Origin: Brevibacillus invocatus
GTDB lineage: Bacteria > Bacillota > Bacilli > Brevibacillales > Brevibacillaceae
DNA: 64,000 nt
Direction: 5' to 3'
Assembly (NCBI RefSeq): GCF_003710915.1
Contig: NZ_RHHR01000013.1
Span: 1-64,000, forward strand
In this document: positions 1-9,227 of the stretch, piece after piece
How the letters are laid out: each line of letters opens with the position of its first letter
Position numbering within the stretch: the first letter of the stretch is position 1
Notes under the pieces: model-generated
What the model saw: only the letters and a program-made list of their open reading frames with translations
The model's database searches: none
Told to the model about the DNA's origin: nothing
Made by a program: the position numbers and the translations under genes

Positions 1-1494
1 GTTTCCTAAGGGGCTATTGAGCTCGTATGAACGTTCAAAATTAAATTCTGCTCTGCCTTTTACAGATGGATCGTGGTATTGATATTGAGATACGATCTTA
101 GATTCGTTTGTTGGAGAATATTCAGTTACTTGTTCTAATTGCACATAATCATAGACACCACTTGCCATAGCTGTTGCACTGTAGTGGATGCGTTTTAACA
201 ACTCACTTTTGGTACTGTCAGCATATACTTCTACATCAGAGATGCTGCTATAGGGACCATTTTTCTTTAATAAAATGAACCGCCCTACTGTATCGGTAAT
301 TTCAATATCGGCAGTGGACCTATTCGGGATAAAATACGTAATTCGATCCCCTTGTGGGTTTGTTTTGGTGATGGTTGTTCCGTCATCTGAAGCGCGACTA
401 TACCTGTATTGATAGGTAATTCCGTTCTTTGTCAGTTTTGCACTTGAGCCGTCGTAAGCGTATTGAAAATGAATTCCTCTATAGGCGTAGTTTTTCCAAT
501 TATCCAATGAGTGATATTGTGTCTCGAGAGAACTACCATCGTCTAATTTGACAAACCATTTGTATTGGCCGCTATTTAAGTCATCTCCTTCCTTTGAGTA
601 TCTTTCCATGCTAGGAAAGCTTTCTAGTTTGGTTGTCAGATCATAGTTCGAATACGTAAAGCTCGGGATATTAAATTCCCATCCCGCAGCAAATGGAATA
701 TCATCGTTTGAAAAAATATCTTCATACACGACGTTATTACTTTCTCCATACCCTGGAAAAGAAACCTTACTATTCATAGAGGAGTATGTTCTCACTAATA
801 CCAGGTCCATCCCGTGTTTACCCGGCAGTACAAGATCTTGTTCCACAACATTGGATGATTGATACAAATCATCTACCGGATTGCTTACATTTCGATTTTC
901 ATAGTTCCACTTTTGATCCTTCTGCGTGTATTTGACACCATCTGGCAAACTTGCTGCTGGATTCGCAGAGTTGGTACTTTTCAGGCTCTTTTCTTCCCTG
1001 AATTGGTTATATATCGATCCGATAGTCGGTGTATAGGTGAAAAGAAAGGTCATTTGATCCTGCGGAAGCTTACTGATCTTGTTGATGACGTCCTCATCAT
1101 CCCAATCGTAGGTTTCTCTCACTTCTTCATAAGACAATAGTCTTTCTAGGTTACTGTAAAAATAGGCAGCTATTTGCAGCGTTTCGCGGTCATATAGATA
1201 ATGTATATTTTTCACATCTTCGAGGGATAGCTGGTCCCATGTCATCTCAGAGATTTTGCGTTCAGTGAGATTCGGAATGTCACTTGGATCGAATTTCTTC
1301 GATCGTTTCCCCTCCAATTCATCTGCAATCCACTCGATCGTTGATTCAGCTTTTTTATTCCTCTTCTTTTCGGATTTCGCAGGAACTTCATCTGAATCTT
1401 CCAGATACTCTTCTGCGAAAGCTACTTGATTAGGAATGAAATTCCCTAACAAAAGTGAAAATAGAATGAAAACGATCATACTTTTCTTTAACAT
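1..1494 (-). CDS. Rhs/YD-repeat secreted protein, N-terminal part (cut by window edge)
   Basis: The reading frame is open from an ATG at 1494 to the left edge, so only about 498 residues are visible. An AGGAAA-type ribosome site lies just upstream. Residues 1-27 look like a signal peptide (basic MLKKS start, hydrophobic core, VAFAEE cleavage region). An acidic/lysine-rich linker follows, then a stretch around DLVLPGKHGMDLVLVRTYSS that resembles the N-terminal shell region of Rhs/wall-associated proteins. The gene starts 32 bp downstream of the fibronectin-type protein gene, so both are probably one transcript. The C-terminal repeats and any toxin domain lie outside the window, so toxin function is unproven. 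Confidence 0.75.
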   Translation of the reverse strand, partial: MLKKSMIVFILFSLLLGNFIPNQVAFAEEYLEDSDEVPAKSEKKRNKKAESTIEWIADELEGKRSKKFDPSDIPNLTERKISEMTWDQLSLEDVKNIHYLYDRETLQIAAYFYSNLERLLSYEEVRETYDWDDEDVINKISKLPQDQMTFLFTYTPTIGSIYNQFREEKSLKSTNSANPAASLPDGVKYTQKDQKWNYENRNVSNPVDDLYQSSNVVEQDLVLPGKHGMDLVLVRTYSSMNSKVSFPGYGESNNVVYEDIFSNDDIPFAAGWEFNIPSFTYSNYDLTTKLESFPSMERYSKEGDDLNSGQYKWFVKLDDGSSLETQYHSLDNWKNYAYRGIHFQYAYDGSSAKLTKNGITYQYRYSRASDDGTTITKTNPQGDRITYFIPNRSTADIEITDTVGRFILLKKNGPYSSISDVEVYADSTKSELLKRIHYSATAMASGVYDYVQLEQVTEYSPTNESKIVSQYQYHDPSVKGRAEFNFERSYELNSPLGN

Positions 1495-1526
1495 ATTTTT
1501 CCTCCAACCATTATCATTCGTACCCG

Positions 1527-4199
1527 TTATCTTTTTGTTCTGCTTATTAGATTACCATTCGCGTCATACGTAAATTCGTAGAGTGTCGAACTCCCCTTTT
1601 TTATCTTAACCAGACGATTTAAATCATCGTATTCGTAAGTATAAGCACCGCCTGCGTCGTTAAAATCAAATTTTATTGGACCCGAGGTTACGTCTGCTGT
1701 TGCACCTTCTATTTTGTTCTGAAGGATTTTTACCGCAGCATTCGTCACGTCATCTTGATTCGTATGGTTAGTAGCCCTTCCTGTGAAACTGATGGTTAGT
1801 TGCGTGTCACTATTTCTCAAAATCGTCGTTGATAAACCAGACGGCAAATTTGTAATCGTTACGCCTGATGAAAGATCAGCGACAAATTTACCATTCTGTA
1901 ATGTCACGTTTAATACATCCGTGATAGAACCATCATTTCTAGCTGATTCACGTAACACCTCTGGAGTAACCGTTAAAGTAGGTGTTAGATCCATAAAATC
2001 AAATGTAAACGACCCAGATGTTACAGGCGAAGTTGCTCCACTTATTTTGGCGGCAGCAATACTGACGGACGCATTGGTAACGTCATGTTGATTTGCATGA
2101 TTGGTCGCCTTGCCTGTAAATGAAATCGTAATCTGTGTGCTATTATCCCTTGTCACTGAAATAGACAGTCCAGGAGGCAGGTTATTTACAGTTACTCCAC
2201 TAGACATATCCGTTGCAAATGTGGAGCCGGATAAGATCACTATTTGTTTTTCTATAAAAGAACCATTGTTTTCTGGGGCTTCCGTTATTTTTGACTTACC
2301 TAGCGTTAAGGAAAGCAGTGGTTGATTGGTTGTAATAGTAACCGTATTACTGCCTGTTGAATTTCCTGCAGCATCTTTTGACCTTACCTGAAAACTGTAC
2401 GAGGTGCCAGGCAACAAGTTTTGCACATTAAAAGCAGTATTCGTTGTTGTAGCATTGTAAGCACCGTTTACATACACATCGTAACCCACTACCCCGACGT
2501 TATCCGTTGATGCGGTCCAAGATAACGACACAGATTTATCTGTTTTGCTCGGAGCTGATAGAACAGGTGCAGTCGGTGGCTGTGTATCTACTGGTGCTGG
2601 ATTTGTTTTGACCCCATGATTGCTGCTCTTTCTAGAATTTCCTTCAGCATCATACGCTGTCACCACAAAATAGTAATATCGATCTGAAAGCAAGTTGCGA
2701 ATGGTATGGGTAGTTTCCGTTGGCGCAGCCCAATATTCATAGACATCACCCGTGGTTGTCATATTAATTTGATACTTAACTACTCCTACATTATCAGTAG
2801 CCGAATACGACAGGGTCACGGAGTTATGCGTTTTTGACAGGGTAGTAACGGTAGGTATAGATGGCGGAATAGTATCTCGTCCAGTTGTCTTAACAGTTAA
2901 TGTATTACTGGTCGATATATTACCAGCCAAGTCAACAGCCTTTACAAATAAGCTGTATTCAGTAGAAGGGGTGAGCATACTATACGTATAAGATGTTGTA
3001 CTGGTTGGAAAAGTGTAAAGCAGTGTGTTGTTTCGAAATACTTGATACTCCTTTAACCCAACGTTATCCGTTGATGGAGTCCACTTTACGGCAATACTGG
3101 TGTCAGTAATACTAGTTGTGGAAAGCACGGGAGCAGTTGGTGGTTGATTGTCTACTGGTGCGATGACTTTAAACGTTTGCCTAGCAGATGGATTATACCC
3201 CTCATCATCACCATCATAGTAATATCCAGCAACTTGAGCATACACAGTTGTACCCGGTGACAGGTTAAACGTATTAAAACTGTATTGAGTCGATTTCTTC
3301 ACTGATTTCTGCAAGATATCCCATTGCTTGGTTCCACTCGTTCCTGTACCCAGCCAAACTTCAAAAAAGGTGTATCTAGAATGGTCATTCCAGTTCAATA
3401 CAACATCCTTTCCCTTTTCTACAGAAGTAGGAGATAAGGTGAGAATTGGCTTTGGTGGTGCAGAAAAAATAATGATTGAGGATGAAGTCTCATTCCCGAA
3501 TTGATCCACTGCTCTGGTCGTTATAGTAGATTGCCCATCTTCCTTATCACTATCAAGGAGTAGAATGATTTCACTTGTATATACTCGCCACTCTCCATCA
3601 TCGATTTTGTACCATCTTTCCACGGCATTATCTGGGTATTCGATTTCAATCATTTTTTCGATGATGTTGCCCCGAATCACTTCCCTGACTTCTCTAAAGG
3701 TAGGTTTTTTTAGTTTTAAGCTATTTACAAAAAATTTAAACTGTTCTTTCGAAGAAACCCGATCCTCTTGATCCAATACCCAGACTGTCAGTGTATGTTC
3801 TCCCTCTGGAAATTCGCTTACATCAAGCTCATAGTTGCTAAATCTTTGTTTCGATCCATCTGCCTCTATGTTGTCAATTTCAATAGCCTTATCGTCGTTT
3901 ATCTGAGCGAATATGGACAATTGATCTCCCTCGCTCACTCCAGTCACAGATCCCGAAATGTTTAGGATATTAGATCCTTTTGCATGAGAAAATTGATTTT
4001 CCTTCAGCTTTTTTACTTCTATCACTGGAGCTGTCTCAGTAGAGATACTCTCCTCTTCGTCGGGATTATCCGATAAATTCACTTCCAAAATTCGGGAATT
4101 CCCCTCCGCCTTCACTTGGTAAAATGGATAACTTGGGATGTTTAACAATAGTAGAAATGTCATTAAGAAACTTAGTAACCACTTACTTTTCTTACTCAA
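1527..4199 (-). CDS. Secreted fibronectin type III protein with a C-terminal YD repeat
   Basis: This 890-residue protein begins at a TTG with AGGAGAG about 10 bp upstream. It has a signal peptide (about 1-32), an Ig-like N-terminal half and about three fibronectin III modules (roughly 350-630; each has a 'DNVG..Y.V' core). Two related repeats of about 108 residues follow (roughly 631-738 and 739-849; both carry 'TISFTG.ATNH' and 'SSGVT..NLP.GLS'). The last 40 residues are a single YD/Rhs repeat (YEYDDLNRLVKI). Placed directly upstream of an Rhs protein gene, it is probably an exported adhesive or shell partner. The isolated YD repeat could also be a remnant of a longer Rhs protein. Confidence 0.8.
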   Translation of the reverse strand: MSKKSKWLLSFLMTFLLLLNIPSYPFYQVKAEGNSRILEVNLSDNPDEEESISTETAPVIEVKKLKENQFSHAKGSNILNISGSVTGVSEGDQLSIFAQINDDKAIEIDNIEADGSKQRFSNYELDVSEFPEGEHTLTVWVLDQEDRVSSKEQFKFFVNSLKLKKPTFREVREVIRGNIIEKMIEIEYPDNAVERWYKIDDGEWRVYTSEIILLLDSDKEDGQSTITTRAVDQFGNETSSSIIIFSAPPKPILTLSPTSVEKGKDVVLNWNDHSRYTFFEVWLGTGTSGTKQWDILQKSVKKSTQYSFNTFNLSPGTTVYAQVAGYYYDGDDEGYNPSARQTFKVIAPVDNQPPTAPVLSTTSITDTSIAVKWTPSTDNVGLKEYQVFRNNTLLYTFPTSTTSYTYSMLTPSTEYSLFVKAVDLAGNISTSNTLTVKTTGRDTIPPSIPTVTTLSKTHNSVTLSYSATDNVGVVKYQINMTTTGDVYEYWAAPTETTHTIRNLLSDRYYYFVVTAYDAEGNSRKSSNHGVKTNPAPVDTQPPTAPVLSAPSKTDKSVSLSWTASTDNVGVVGYDVYVNGAYNATTTNTAFNVQNLLPGTSYSFQVRSKDAAGNSTGSNTVTITTNQPLLSLTLGKSKITEAPENNGSFIEKQIVILSGSTFATDMSSGVTVNNLPPGLSISVTRDNSTQITISFTGKATNHANQHDVTNASVSIAAAKISGATSPVTSGSFTFDFMDLTPTLTVTPEVLRESARNDGSITDVLNVTLQNGKFVADLSSGVTITNLPSGLSTTILRNSDTQLTISFTGRATNHTNQDDVTNAAVKILQNKIEGATADVTSGPIKFDFNDAGGAYTYEYDDLNRLVKIKKGSSTLYEFTYDANGNLISRTKR

Positions 4200-4476
4200 T
4201 GAAATTCACTCTCCTAGCTTTTTTCTAGAGTCAATCTTTTTTACAGATTCTTATGTAACCGCCTCCTCTAATCGCTATATTTGTAAATTAATTACTTTAA
4301 CTTGCATATTTTTACACAATACTACATTTTTTTATATTATTGTAGGTTTTTGCAAAATAATCAGTTATATATATTACTATTTTCCTATTTGATGAATAGT
4401 AGAACGGAGTAGATTATGATAAAAGCATTAAAATGAAACTGCGGAGAAATCACGAAGAAAAAAGGAGGCATGCTTC

Positions 4477-5253
4477 ATGAGCCAGCTAAACACATTATTC
4501 CGCAAAAGAATTAACATACCCGAAGACGAGCCAATCACCTTCGATTCACTGGAAAGCATCCTGGAAAAAACCGCACACAGCATCCCTTTTGAAAATTTAT
4601 GCATACTCGCGAATAAAACCAAGCCAATCACACAAGAAAACCTCTTCAACAAAATACTCGTGAATCATGAAGGCGGGCTTTGCTATGAACTGAATTCGAT
4701 CCTCTATCTCTTCCTGATCGAAAATGGTTTTGACGCGGTTTTAGCTCGTGGGGTTGTGTACAACGGCGCGATTCAAGATTATCTGCCGATTGGCAGAACG
4801 CATGTCACGATACTGGTCACGCACAACGATCAAACGTATGTCATCGATACAGGCTTTGGTGCGAATCTGCCCTTAAAACCCGTTCCTCTGTCCGGGGAGA
4901 CGGTCATCTCCAGCAATGGGGAATTTCGGATCAAAAAAGCGGCGAACAGACACGGGGACTATGTGCTTGAGCTGAAGCTGAAGCATAAGGATACGGACTG
5001 GAGAATCGGTTATTGCTTTGATTCCACAAAGCCTATTACCGATGTGTCGGAATTGGATGAGGTCCAAACGATTATTGTAGAACACGAGGAGTCCCCCTTT
5101 AACAAAAATCGGCTGGTCACGCGACTGACCGCCGATGGAAATGATACGTTAACCGACACGTCCTTCACACAATGGGCGGATGGAAACGTGACAAAAGAGG
5201 AGATTGACTTCGAGCGGTACAAGAATCTATTGAAGCAGCATTTCGAGATGTAA
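4477..5253 (+). CDS. nat: Arylamine N-acetyltransferase
   Basis: The 258-residue product matches the NAT family, which moves acetyl from acetyl-CoA to arylamines and hydrazines in the cytosol. The catalytic triad is visible: Cys69 in GGLCYELN, His109 in RTHVTI and Asp124 in VIDTGFG. Length is normal for bacterial NATs. The ATG at 4477 has a strong AAAGGAGG site. The gene is monocistronic, diverges from the Rhs locus and converges on the nucleosidase gene with a shared hairpin between them. Confidence 0.92.
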   Translation: MSQLNTLFRKRINIPEDEPITFDSLESILEKTAHSIPFENLCILANKTKPITQENLFNKILVNHEGGLCYELNSILYLFLIENGFDAVLARGVVYNGAIQDYLPIGRTHVTILVTHNDQTYVIDTGFGANLPLKPVPLSGETVISSNGEFRIKKAANRHGDYVLELKLKHKDTDWRIGYCFDSTKPITDVSELDEVQTIIVEHEESPFNKNRLVTRLTADGNDTLTDTSFTQWADGNVTKEEIDFERYKNLLKQHFEM

Positions 5254-5287
5254 ATCACGGACAATGTCATTGCTTCAACAGACCAAA

Positions 5288-5326
5288 AAGCGCGTAGAAC
5301 AGGCTAATCAAACCTGTCTACGCGCT
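5288..5326. terminator. Hairpin between nat and the nucleosidase gene
   Basis: AAGCGCGTAGA-CAGG pairs with CCTG-TCTACGCGCTT around a short loop. It lies between convergent genes and could stop transcription from both sides. Confidence 0.75.
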
Positions 5327-5351
5327 TATCTGTTTTCACAAGACTAGACGA

Positions 5352-6287
5352 CTATTCCTTGTTTCCCACCAACGCTTCCAGCTCGGAAGGTTGGAAGCCT
5401 TTCACCGCTTTATCTCCCAGTACGGTCACGGGAACACCCATAAAGCCAAATCGCTCGACCTCTTCCTGGTAGGCGCGGCTGGTCATGACGTCGCGCACTT
5501 CGAAGCTTACACCTTTGGCGGTCAGCCATTGCTTCACCAGGTTGCAATCGATGCAGTTTTTCGTGGAGTAGACGATCACGTCCGCACTGTCTTTGGCATC
5601 TGCCAGCATCTTGCTCACGATGGCAAAGGAACGCTGGGAAGCCAGCTTGGTGAATTCTACAAAATTGACGTGCGCGGAGCCGTCTGCCTTGTCGGACATG
5701 GAGCGGACGACGACGAACGGAATGCTGTTCATCGCGCAGACCTGTGCGACAGCGGCTCCCTCCATTTCGGTGCAGTGTGCGCCAAACTGTTCGTAGAGTG
5801 CGGCCACCTTCTCACGGCTCGCTACGAATTGATCTCCGGACAAAATGCGTCCTGTAACAACCTGGACTCCTGCTTCCAGCTCCTTGCCTGCCTCGACAGC
5901 CTTTTCCATGAGCGTTTGGTCCGCTTTCCAGACCCACTGCTCCGTGTAAGGAATCTGTCCAGGCGCAAAACCGAGCGGAGTAACATCCATATCGTGCTGA
6001 ATACAATCCGTGGAGACGACAATATCACCAATATTCAATTCAGGATGAACGGCACCTGCAACGCCTGTGAAAATGACGCGCTCCACCTGAAATTGATCGA
6101 TCAGGATCTGCGTAGTGACAGCTGCATTGACCTTGCCAACCCCCGACTTGCAGAGTACCACGTCATTTTCTTCCAGCCTTCCGCTGTAGTACGTGATCCC
6201 GGCCTTTACGTTGGTGGTTGTTTGACTCATTGCTTCCATATATAAGGCGATTTCCTCGTCCATCGCCCCGATGATTCCGATCCGCAT
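5352..6287 (-). CDS. mtnN: MTA/SAH nucleosidase fused to a C-terminal glutaredoxin-like domain
   Basis: Residues 1-230 are 5'-methylthioadenosine/S-adenosylhomocysteine nucleosidase, which cleaves MTA and SAH to adenine plus the thioribose product. Glu12 (GAMDEE), the TEMEGAAV segment (Glu176) and Asp199 (RSMSDKAD) fit the family active site. Residues about 236-311 form a separate thioredoxin-fold domain of the NrdH/glutaredoxin type, with a redox pair C245-I-D-C248 (YSTKNCIDC) and the cis-proline GVPVTVL. Stand-alone MtnN is about 230 residues, so the tail is a true fusion with no frameshift between the parts. The ATG has GAGGAGGG upstream. The gene follows ccpA by 41 bp with no terminator between, so they may be cotranscribed. 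Confidence 0.9.
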   Translation of the reverse strand: MRIGIIGAMDEEIALYMEAMSQTTTNVKAGITYYSGRLEENDVVLCKSGVGKVNAAVTTQILIDQFQVERVIFTGVAGAVHPELNIGDIVVSTDCIQHDMDVTPLGFAPGQIPYTEQWVWKADQTLMEKAVEAGKELEAGVQVVTGRILSGDQFVASREKVAALYEQFGAHCTEMEGAAVAQVCAMNSIPFVVVRSMSDKADGSAHVNFVEFTKLASQRSFAIVSKMLADAKDSADVIVYSTKNCIDCNLVKQWLTAKGVSFEVRDVMTSRAYQEEVERFGFMGVPVTVLGDKAVKGFQPSELEALVGNKE

Positions 6288-6328
6288 TCGTACACCCTCC
6301 TCTAGCTAGCCCATTCCATGTCGTGTGG

Positions 6329-7342
6329 TTATGCCTGATCCGGTTTGGTACTTTCCCGATACTCGATTCGATGTGGCAGCAAGACGACATGCTCTTCCAC
6401 ATGCTCGTTGTTCATGTATTTAGTCAGCAGGCGCATCGCCACTGCTCCGATATCATACATCGGCTGCACGACAGAGGTGAGACGGGGACGAACCATTTCC
6501 GTCAGACGGATGTTGTCATGTCCGATCACTTCGACATCGTTTGGCACGTGAAGTCCGGAGTCTTGCACGGCATGGATAGCACCAATCGCCATCTCGTCAT
6601 TGGCTGCAAAAATCGCTGTCGGCGGTTCCTTCAGCTGCAGGAATTCCTTGGTATGAGACAAGCCGGATTCATAGAACAGATTGCCCCCCGCCACCAGAGC
6701 TTCATCCAGGCTGATTCCTGCATCCTTTAGTGCCTGCTTGTATCCCTCAAAACGCATCAACCCGCCGAGTGGATCGCTCATCGGTCCGGTAATCATCCCG
6801 ATCCGCTTGTGACCTCTCTGGATCAATGCCTCGGTAGCATCATAGGCTGCCTGGTAGTGATCGATGGTGACAGAAGGCAATTTGTTATCAGCATCACGTG
6901 TCGCGGCAAGCACCGTCGGCACCTGTGTGCTGGTCAACGCCTGCAGGTGGTCTTCCTTGATCTCCGCCCCCATGAACAGAAGCCCGTCCACCTGCTTTTC
7001 CAGAAGCGTATTGATGAGCTGCAGCTCTTTTTCCAGACGCTGGTCGGAGTTGCACAAAATGATGTTGTACTTGTACATCGTCGCGATATCTTCAATTCCC
7101 CGCGCTAATTCTGAAAAGAACAAACTGGAGATATCCGGGATGATGACACCGACTGTAGTCGTTTTTTTACTGGCTAGTCCGCGTGCAACAGCATTTGGTC
7201 GATAGCCCAAGCGCTCGATAGCCCCCAACACCTTTTTACGGGTCATCGGTTTTACGTTCGGGTTCCCGTTCACTACGCGTGAAACTGTAGCCATCGATAC
7301 TCCCGCTTCTCTTGCCACATCGTAAATGGTAACCGGCATCAT
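6329..7342 (-). CDS. ccpA: Catabolite control protein A
   Basis: This 337-residue LacI/GalR-family regulator has the DNA-binding start [20 protein letters not shown] and the hinge [16 protein letters not shown], both near-identical to Bacillus CcpA as I recall it. The conserved C-terminal segment [20 protein letters not shown] is also present. CcpA with phosphorylated HPr-Ser controls carbon catabolite repression at cre sites. In Bacillus subtilis aroA lies directly next to ccpA; here a CsoR-type gene sits between them. Two adjacent ATGs (7342 and 7339) are possible starts. Confidence 0.95.
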   Translation of the reverse strand: MMPVTIYDVAREAGVSMATVSRVVNGNPNVKPMTRKKVLGAIERLGYRPNAVARGLASKKTTTVGVIIPDISSLFFSELARGIEDIATMYKYNIILCNSDQRLEKELQLINTLLEKQVDGLLFMGAEIKEDHLQALTSTQVPTVLAATRDADNKLPSVTIDHYQAAYDATEALIQRGHKRIGMITGPMSDPLGGLMRFEGYKQALKDAGISLDEALVAGGNLFYESGLSHTKEFLQLKEPPTAIFAANDEMAIGAIHAVQDSGLHVPNDVEVIGHDNIRLTEMVRPRLTSVVQPMYDIGAVAMRLLTKYMNNEHVEEHVVLLPHRIEYRESTKPDQA

Positions 7343-7401
7343 ACACCCTCGCTTTCCCTATAAAATGGTTTTCATAATTATTTTCAAAAATATATGCACC
7401 T

Positions 7402-7430
7402 ATGATACGACAAGCTGTGCCTGGTTGCAA
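7402..7430 (-). promoter_or_regulatory. Predicted sigma-A promoter of ccpA
   Basis: On the minus strand TTGCAA (7425-7430) is followed after 17 bp by TATCAT (7402-7407). This places transcription start about 55 bp before the ccpA start codon, so ccpA can be expressed apart from aroA and csoR. Confidence 0.6.
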
Positions 7431-7456
7431 TCGTTTTACCCAGCAAACCTGTCGCT

Positions 7457-7765
7457 TTATTTCATTAATTTGTTCATAGTCTTTAAAAGCTCATCAATCA
7501 CTTCATTATCCCCTTGCTGGATGCGATCCATGACGCAGCTTTTCATGTGTCCCTCGAGCAAAATCTTGCCTACCGCGTTCAATGCCGACTGTACTGCTGC
7601 GATTTGATTGAGAATGTCGTCACAATAGACGTCCTTCTCTACCATTCCACGAATACCGCGAATTTGTCCTTCGACCCGGTTCAGCCGTGAAACCAGATTG
7701 GACTTGGTCTTGTCCGTACGCTCCGTCGCCCGGCCCGATGAACAGCAATGGTCTTGCTCACTCAT
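7457..7765 (-). CDS. CsoR/RcnR-family metal-sensing repressor
   Basis: This 102-residue all-helical protein has the DUF156 core RLNRVEGQIRGIRGMV and the metal triad Cys48, His73 and Cys77 (VYCDDIL, EGHMKSCV). These positions are typical of Cu(I)-sensing CsoR. An extra HCCSS cluster sits near the N terminus. A GGAGGATGAG site precedes the ATG. No copper ATPase or chaperone gene is adjacent, so its target operon and metal are uncertain; a persulfide-sensing CstR-like role is an alternative. It lies between aroA and ccpA. Confidence 0.85.
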   Translation of the reverse strand: MSEQDHCCSSGRATERTDKTKSNLVSRLNRVEGQIRGIRGMVEKDVYCDDILNQIAAVQSALNAVGKILLEGHMKSCVMDRIQQGDNEVIDELLKTMNKLMK

Positions 7766-7844
7766 ACCTACTCATCCTCCCTCATGCCATTTACGCTATG
7801 TACCTCTAGCTTACCTTGGTTTTCCCGGCTTCGTCAAATAAGGA

Positions 7845-7877
7845 GAGGCCCCTCCTGCACTTCCAGGAAAGGGCCTC
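7845..7877 (-). terminator. Terminator of aroA
   Basis: GAGGCCC-TCCTG pairs with CAGGA-GGGCCTC, followed on the minus strand by a T-rich stretch. It lies between the aroA stop and csoR. Confidence 0.7.
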
Positions 7878-7903
7878 CAAGACCAGCCAACACCGTGGCT
7901 TCC

Positions 7904-9001
7904 TTATCCTCTCGCTACCACTACCTCGCCTTTGTACAGGCCAGAAGCGAGCAGTTCATCCACAAAGTTGTTGAAATCCGGGATGTTCAGCTGTTGTTTG
8001 GCATCCGACAGCGCTACGTCTGGATCCGGGTGAACCTCTACCATGATTCCATCGGAACCAACGGCAATTCCTGCCTTCGCAGTAGGCAACAGCAGGTCAC
8101 GACGCCCTGTGGAGTGAGTCACGTCAACGAATACAGGCAAGTGCGTCTCTTGTTTCAGAAGTGGTACAGCCGAGATATCGAGGGTGTTGCGGGTCGCTTT
8201 TTCGTAGGTGCGTATACCGCGCTCGCAAAGCATGACTTGCGAGTTGCCTTCTGCCAGGATGTACTCAGCCGCGTAGATGAACTCTTCAATCGTAGCGGAG
8301 AGACCGCGTTTCAGCAGAACCGGGTGGTTGAGGCGACCTGCAGCTTTCAGCAGCTCGAAGTTTTGCATGTTGCGCGCACCGATTTGAATCACGTCGATAT
8401 ATTGAGCAGCCAGCTCCAGGTCTGCAGGCGTCACAATTTCACTGATGGTGACGAGATTGTATTCATCCCCGATGCGCTTGAGAATTTTCAGACCTTCTTC
8501 ACCCAAGCCTTGGAAATCGTATGGAGATGTGCGCGGTTTGTATGCTCCGCCACGCAGGGTGCGCAAGCCGCGTTTTACGTGATTTTCGGCAACAGCTTTT
8601 ACTTGCTCATAGCTCTCAACCGAGCAAGGTCCAGCGATCAGAATCGGGCTGCTGCCGCCAAATTCTACGCCTTTTACGTTGATGATCGTATCTTCTGCCT
8701 TCTTCTTGCGGCTGACGAGGAGCACTTTTTTCTTGTCGTCATTTTGTAGGTCAAGCGACACTTGGAAGATTTGTTTGAACAAATGACGTACTGTGCTGTC
8801 ATTGAAAGGACCTTTGTTGTGTTCGACCAGCTGGTTGAGCATTTGACGCTCGCGCTCCGGGTCAAAGCGGTTGCTGCCCAGCTTTTCCTTTGCCTTGCCC
8901 ACTTCCTGAACAAGGGCTGCACGCTGATTAATCAGCTCGAGAATCTGAAGGTTGATCTGGTCGATCTGTTTACGCATGGTTTCGATTTGATCGTGTGCCA
9001 T
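7904..9001 (-). CDS. aroA: DAHP synthase with N-terminal chorismate mutase (AroQ type)
   Basis: The 365-residue enzyme has an N-terminal chorismate mutase helix bundle (about 1-90, [20 protein letters not shown]). A class I-beta DAHP synthase barrel follows (about 95-360, with [31 protein letters not shown] and [12 protein letters not shown]). It condenses phosphoenolpyruvate and erythrose-4-phosphate to start the shikimate pathway. The mutase domain normally acts as the regulatory site for prephenate or chorismate in this architecture. Position near ccpA and the bacilliredoxin gene matches Bacillus. Confidence 0.95.
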   Translation of the reverse strand: MAHDQIETMRKQIDQINLQILELINQRAALVQEVGKAKEKLGSNRFDPERERQMLNQLVEHNKGPFNDSTVRHLFKQIFQVSLDLQNDDKKKVLLVSRKKKAEDTIINVKGVEFGGSSPILIAGPCSVESYEQVKAVAENHVKRGLRTLRGGAYKPRTSPYDFQGLGEEGLKILKRIGDEYNLVTISEIVTPADLELAAQYIDVIQIGARNMQNFELLKAAGRLNHPVLLKRGLSATIEEFIYAAEYILAEGNSQVMLCERGIRTYEKATRNTLDISAVPLLKQETHLPVFVDVTHSTGRRDLLLPTAKAGIAVGSDGIMVEVHPDPDVALSDAKQQLNIPDFNNFVDELLASGLYKGEVVVARG

Positions 9002-9057
9002 GTTTCTCCACTCTCCTCTTTTTCTAAGTAGTTAGGTCTCGTCGATAAATTAGGGTT

Positions 9058-9086
9058 ATTATAATCGATTCAAAGTCCCTTGTCAG
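9058..9086 (-). promoter_or_regulatory. Predicted sigma-A promoter of aroA
   Basis: CTGACA (minus strand, 9081-9086), 17-bp spacer, TATAAT (9058-9063), about 55 bp before the aroA ATG. Confidence 0.65.
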
Positions 9087-9227
9087 CAGTTTAGCGCTAA
9101 AAAGCGCGAAAGTAAATTGGTAATCGAAAACATCTCAAAATTCGACAGGATTCTTTTCCCATGTAGTCGAATTATACAATAACGTTTTACTAAGGTTTTA
9201 TGCTTGTATACGAGGAGTGACCTACCC

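Noticed and set aside
5391-6245. 284-codon frame antisense to the nucleosidase-glutaredoxin gene
   Set aside because: Shadow frame rich in His/Cys without motifs; the sense strand has clear active-site residues.
7359-7375. cre-like sequence (TGAAAACCATTTTA) upstream of ccpA
   Set aside because: The central CG and right half do not fit the cre consensus TGNAANCGNTNNCA; too weak to claim autoregulation.
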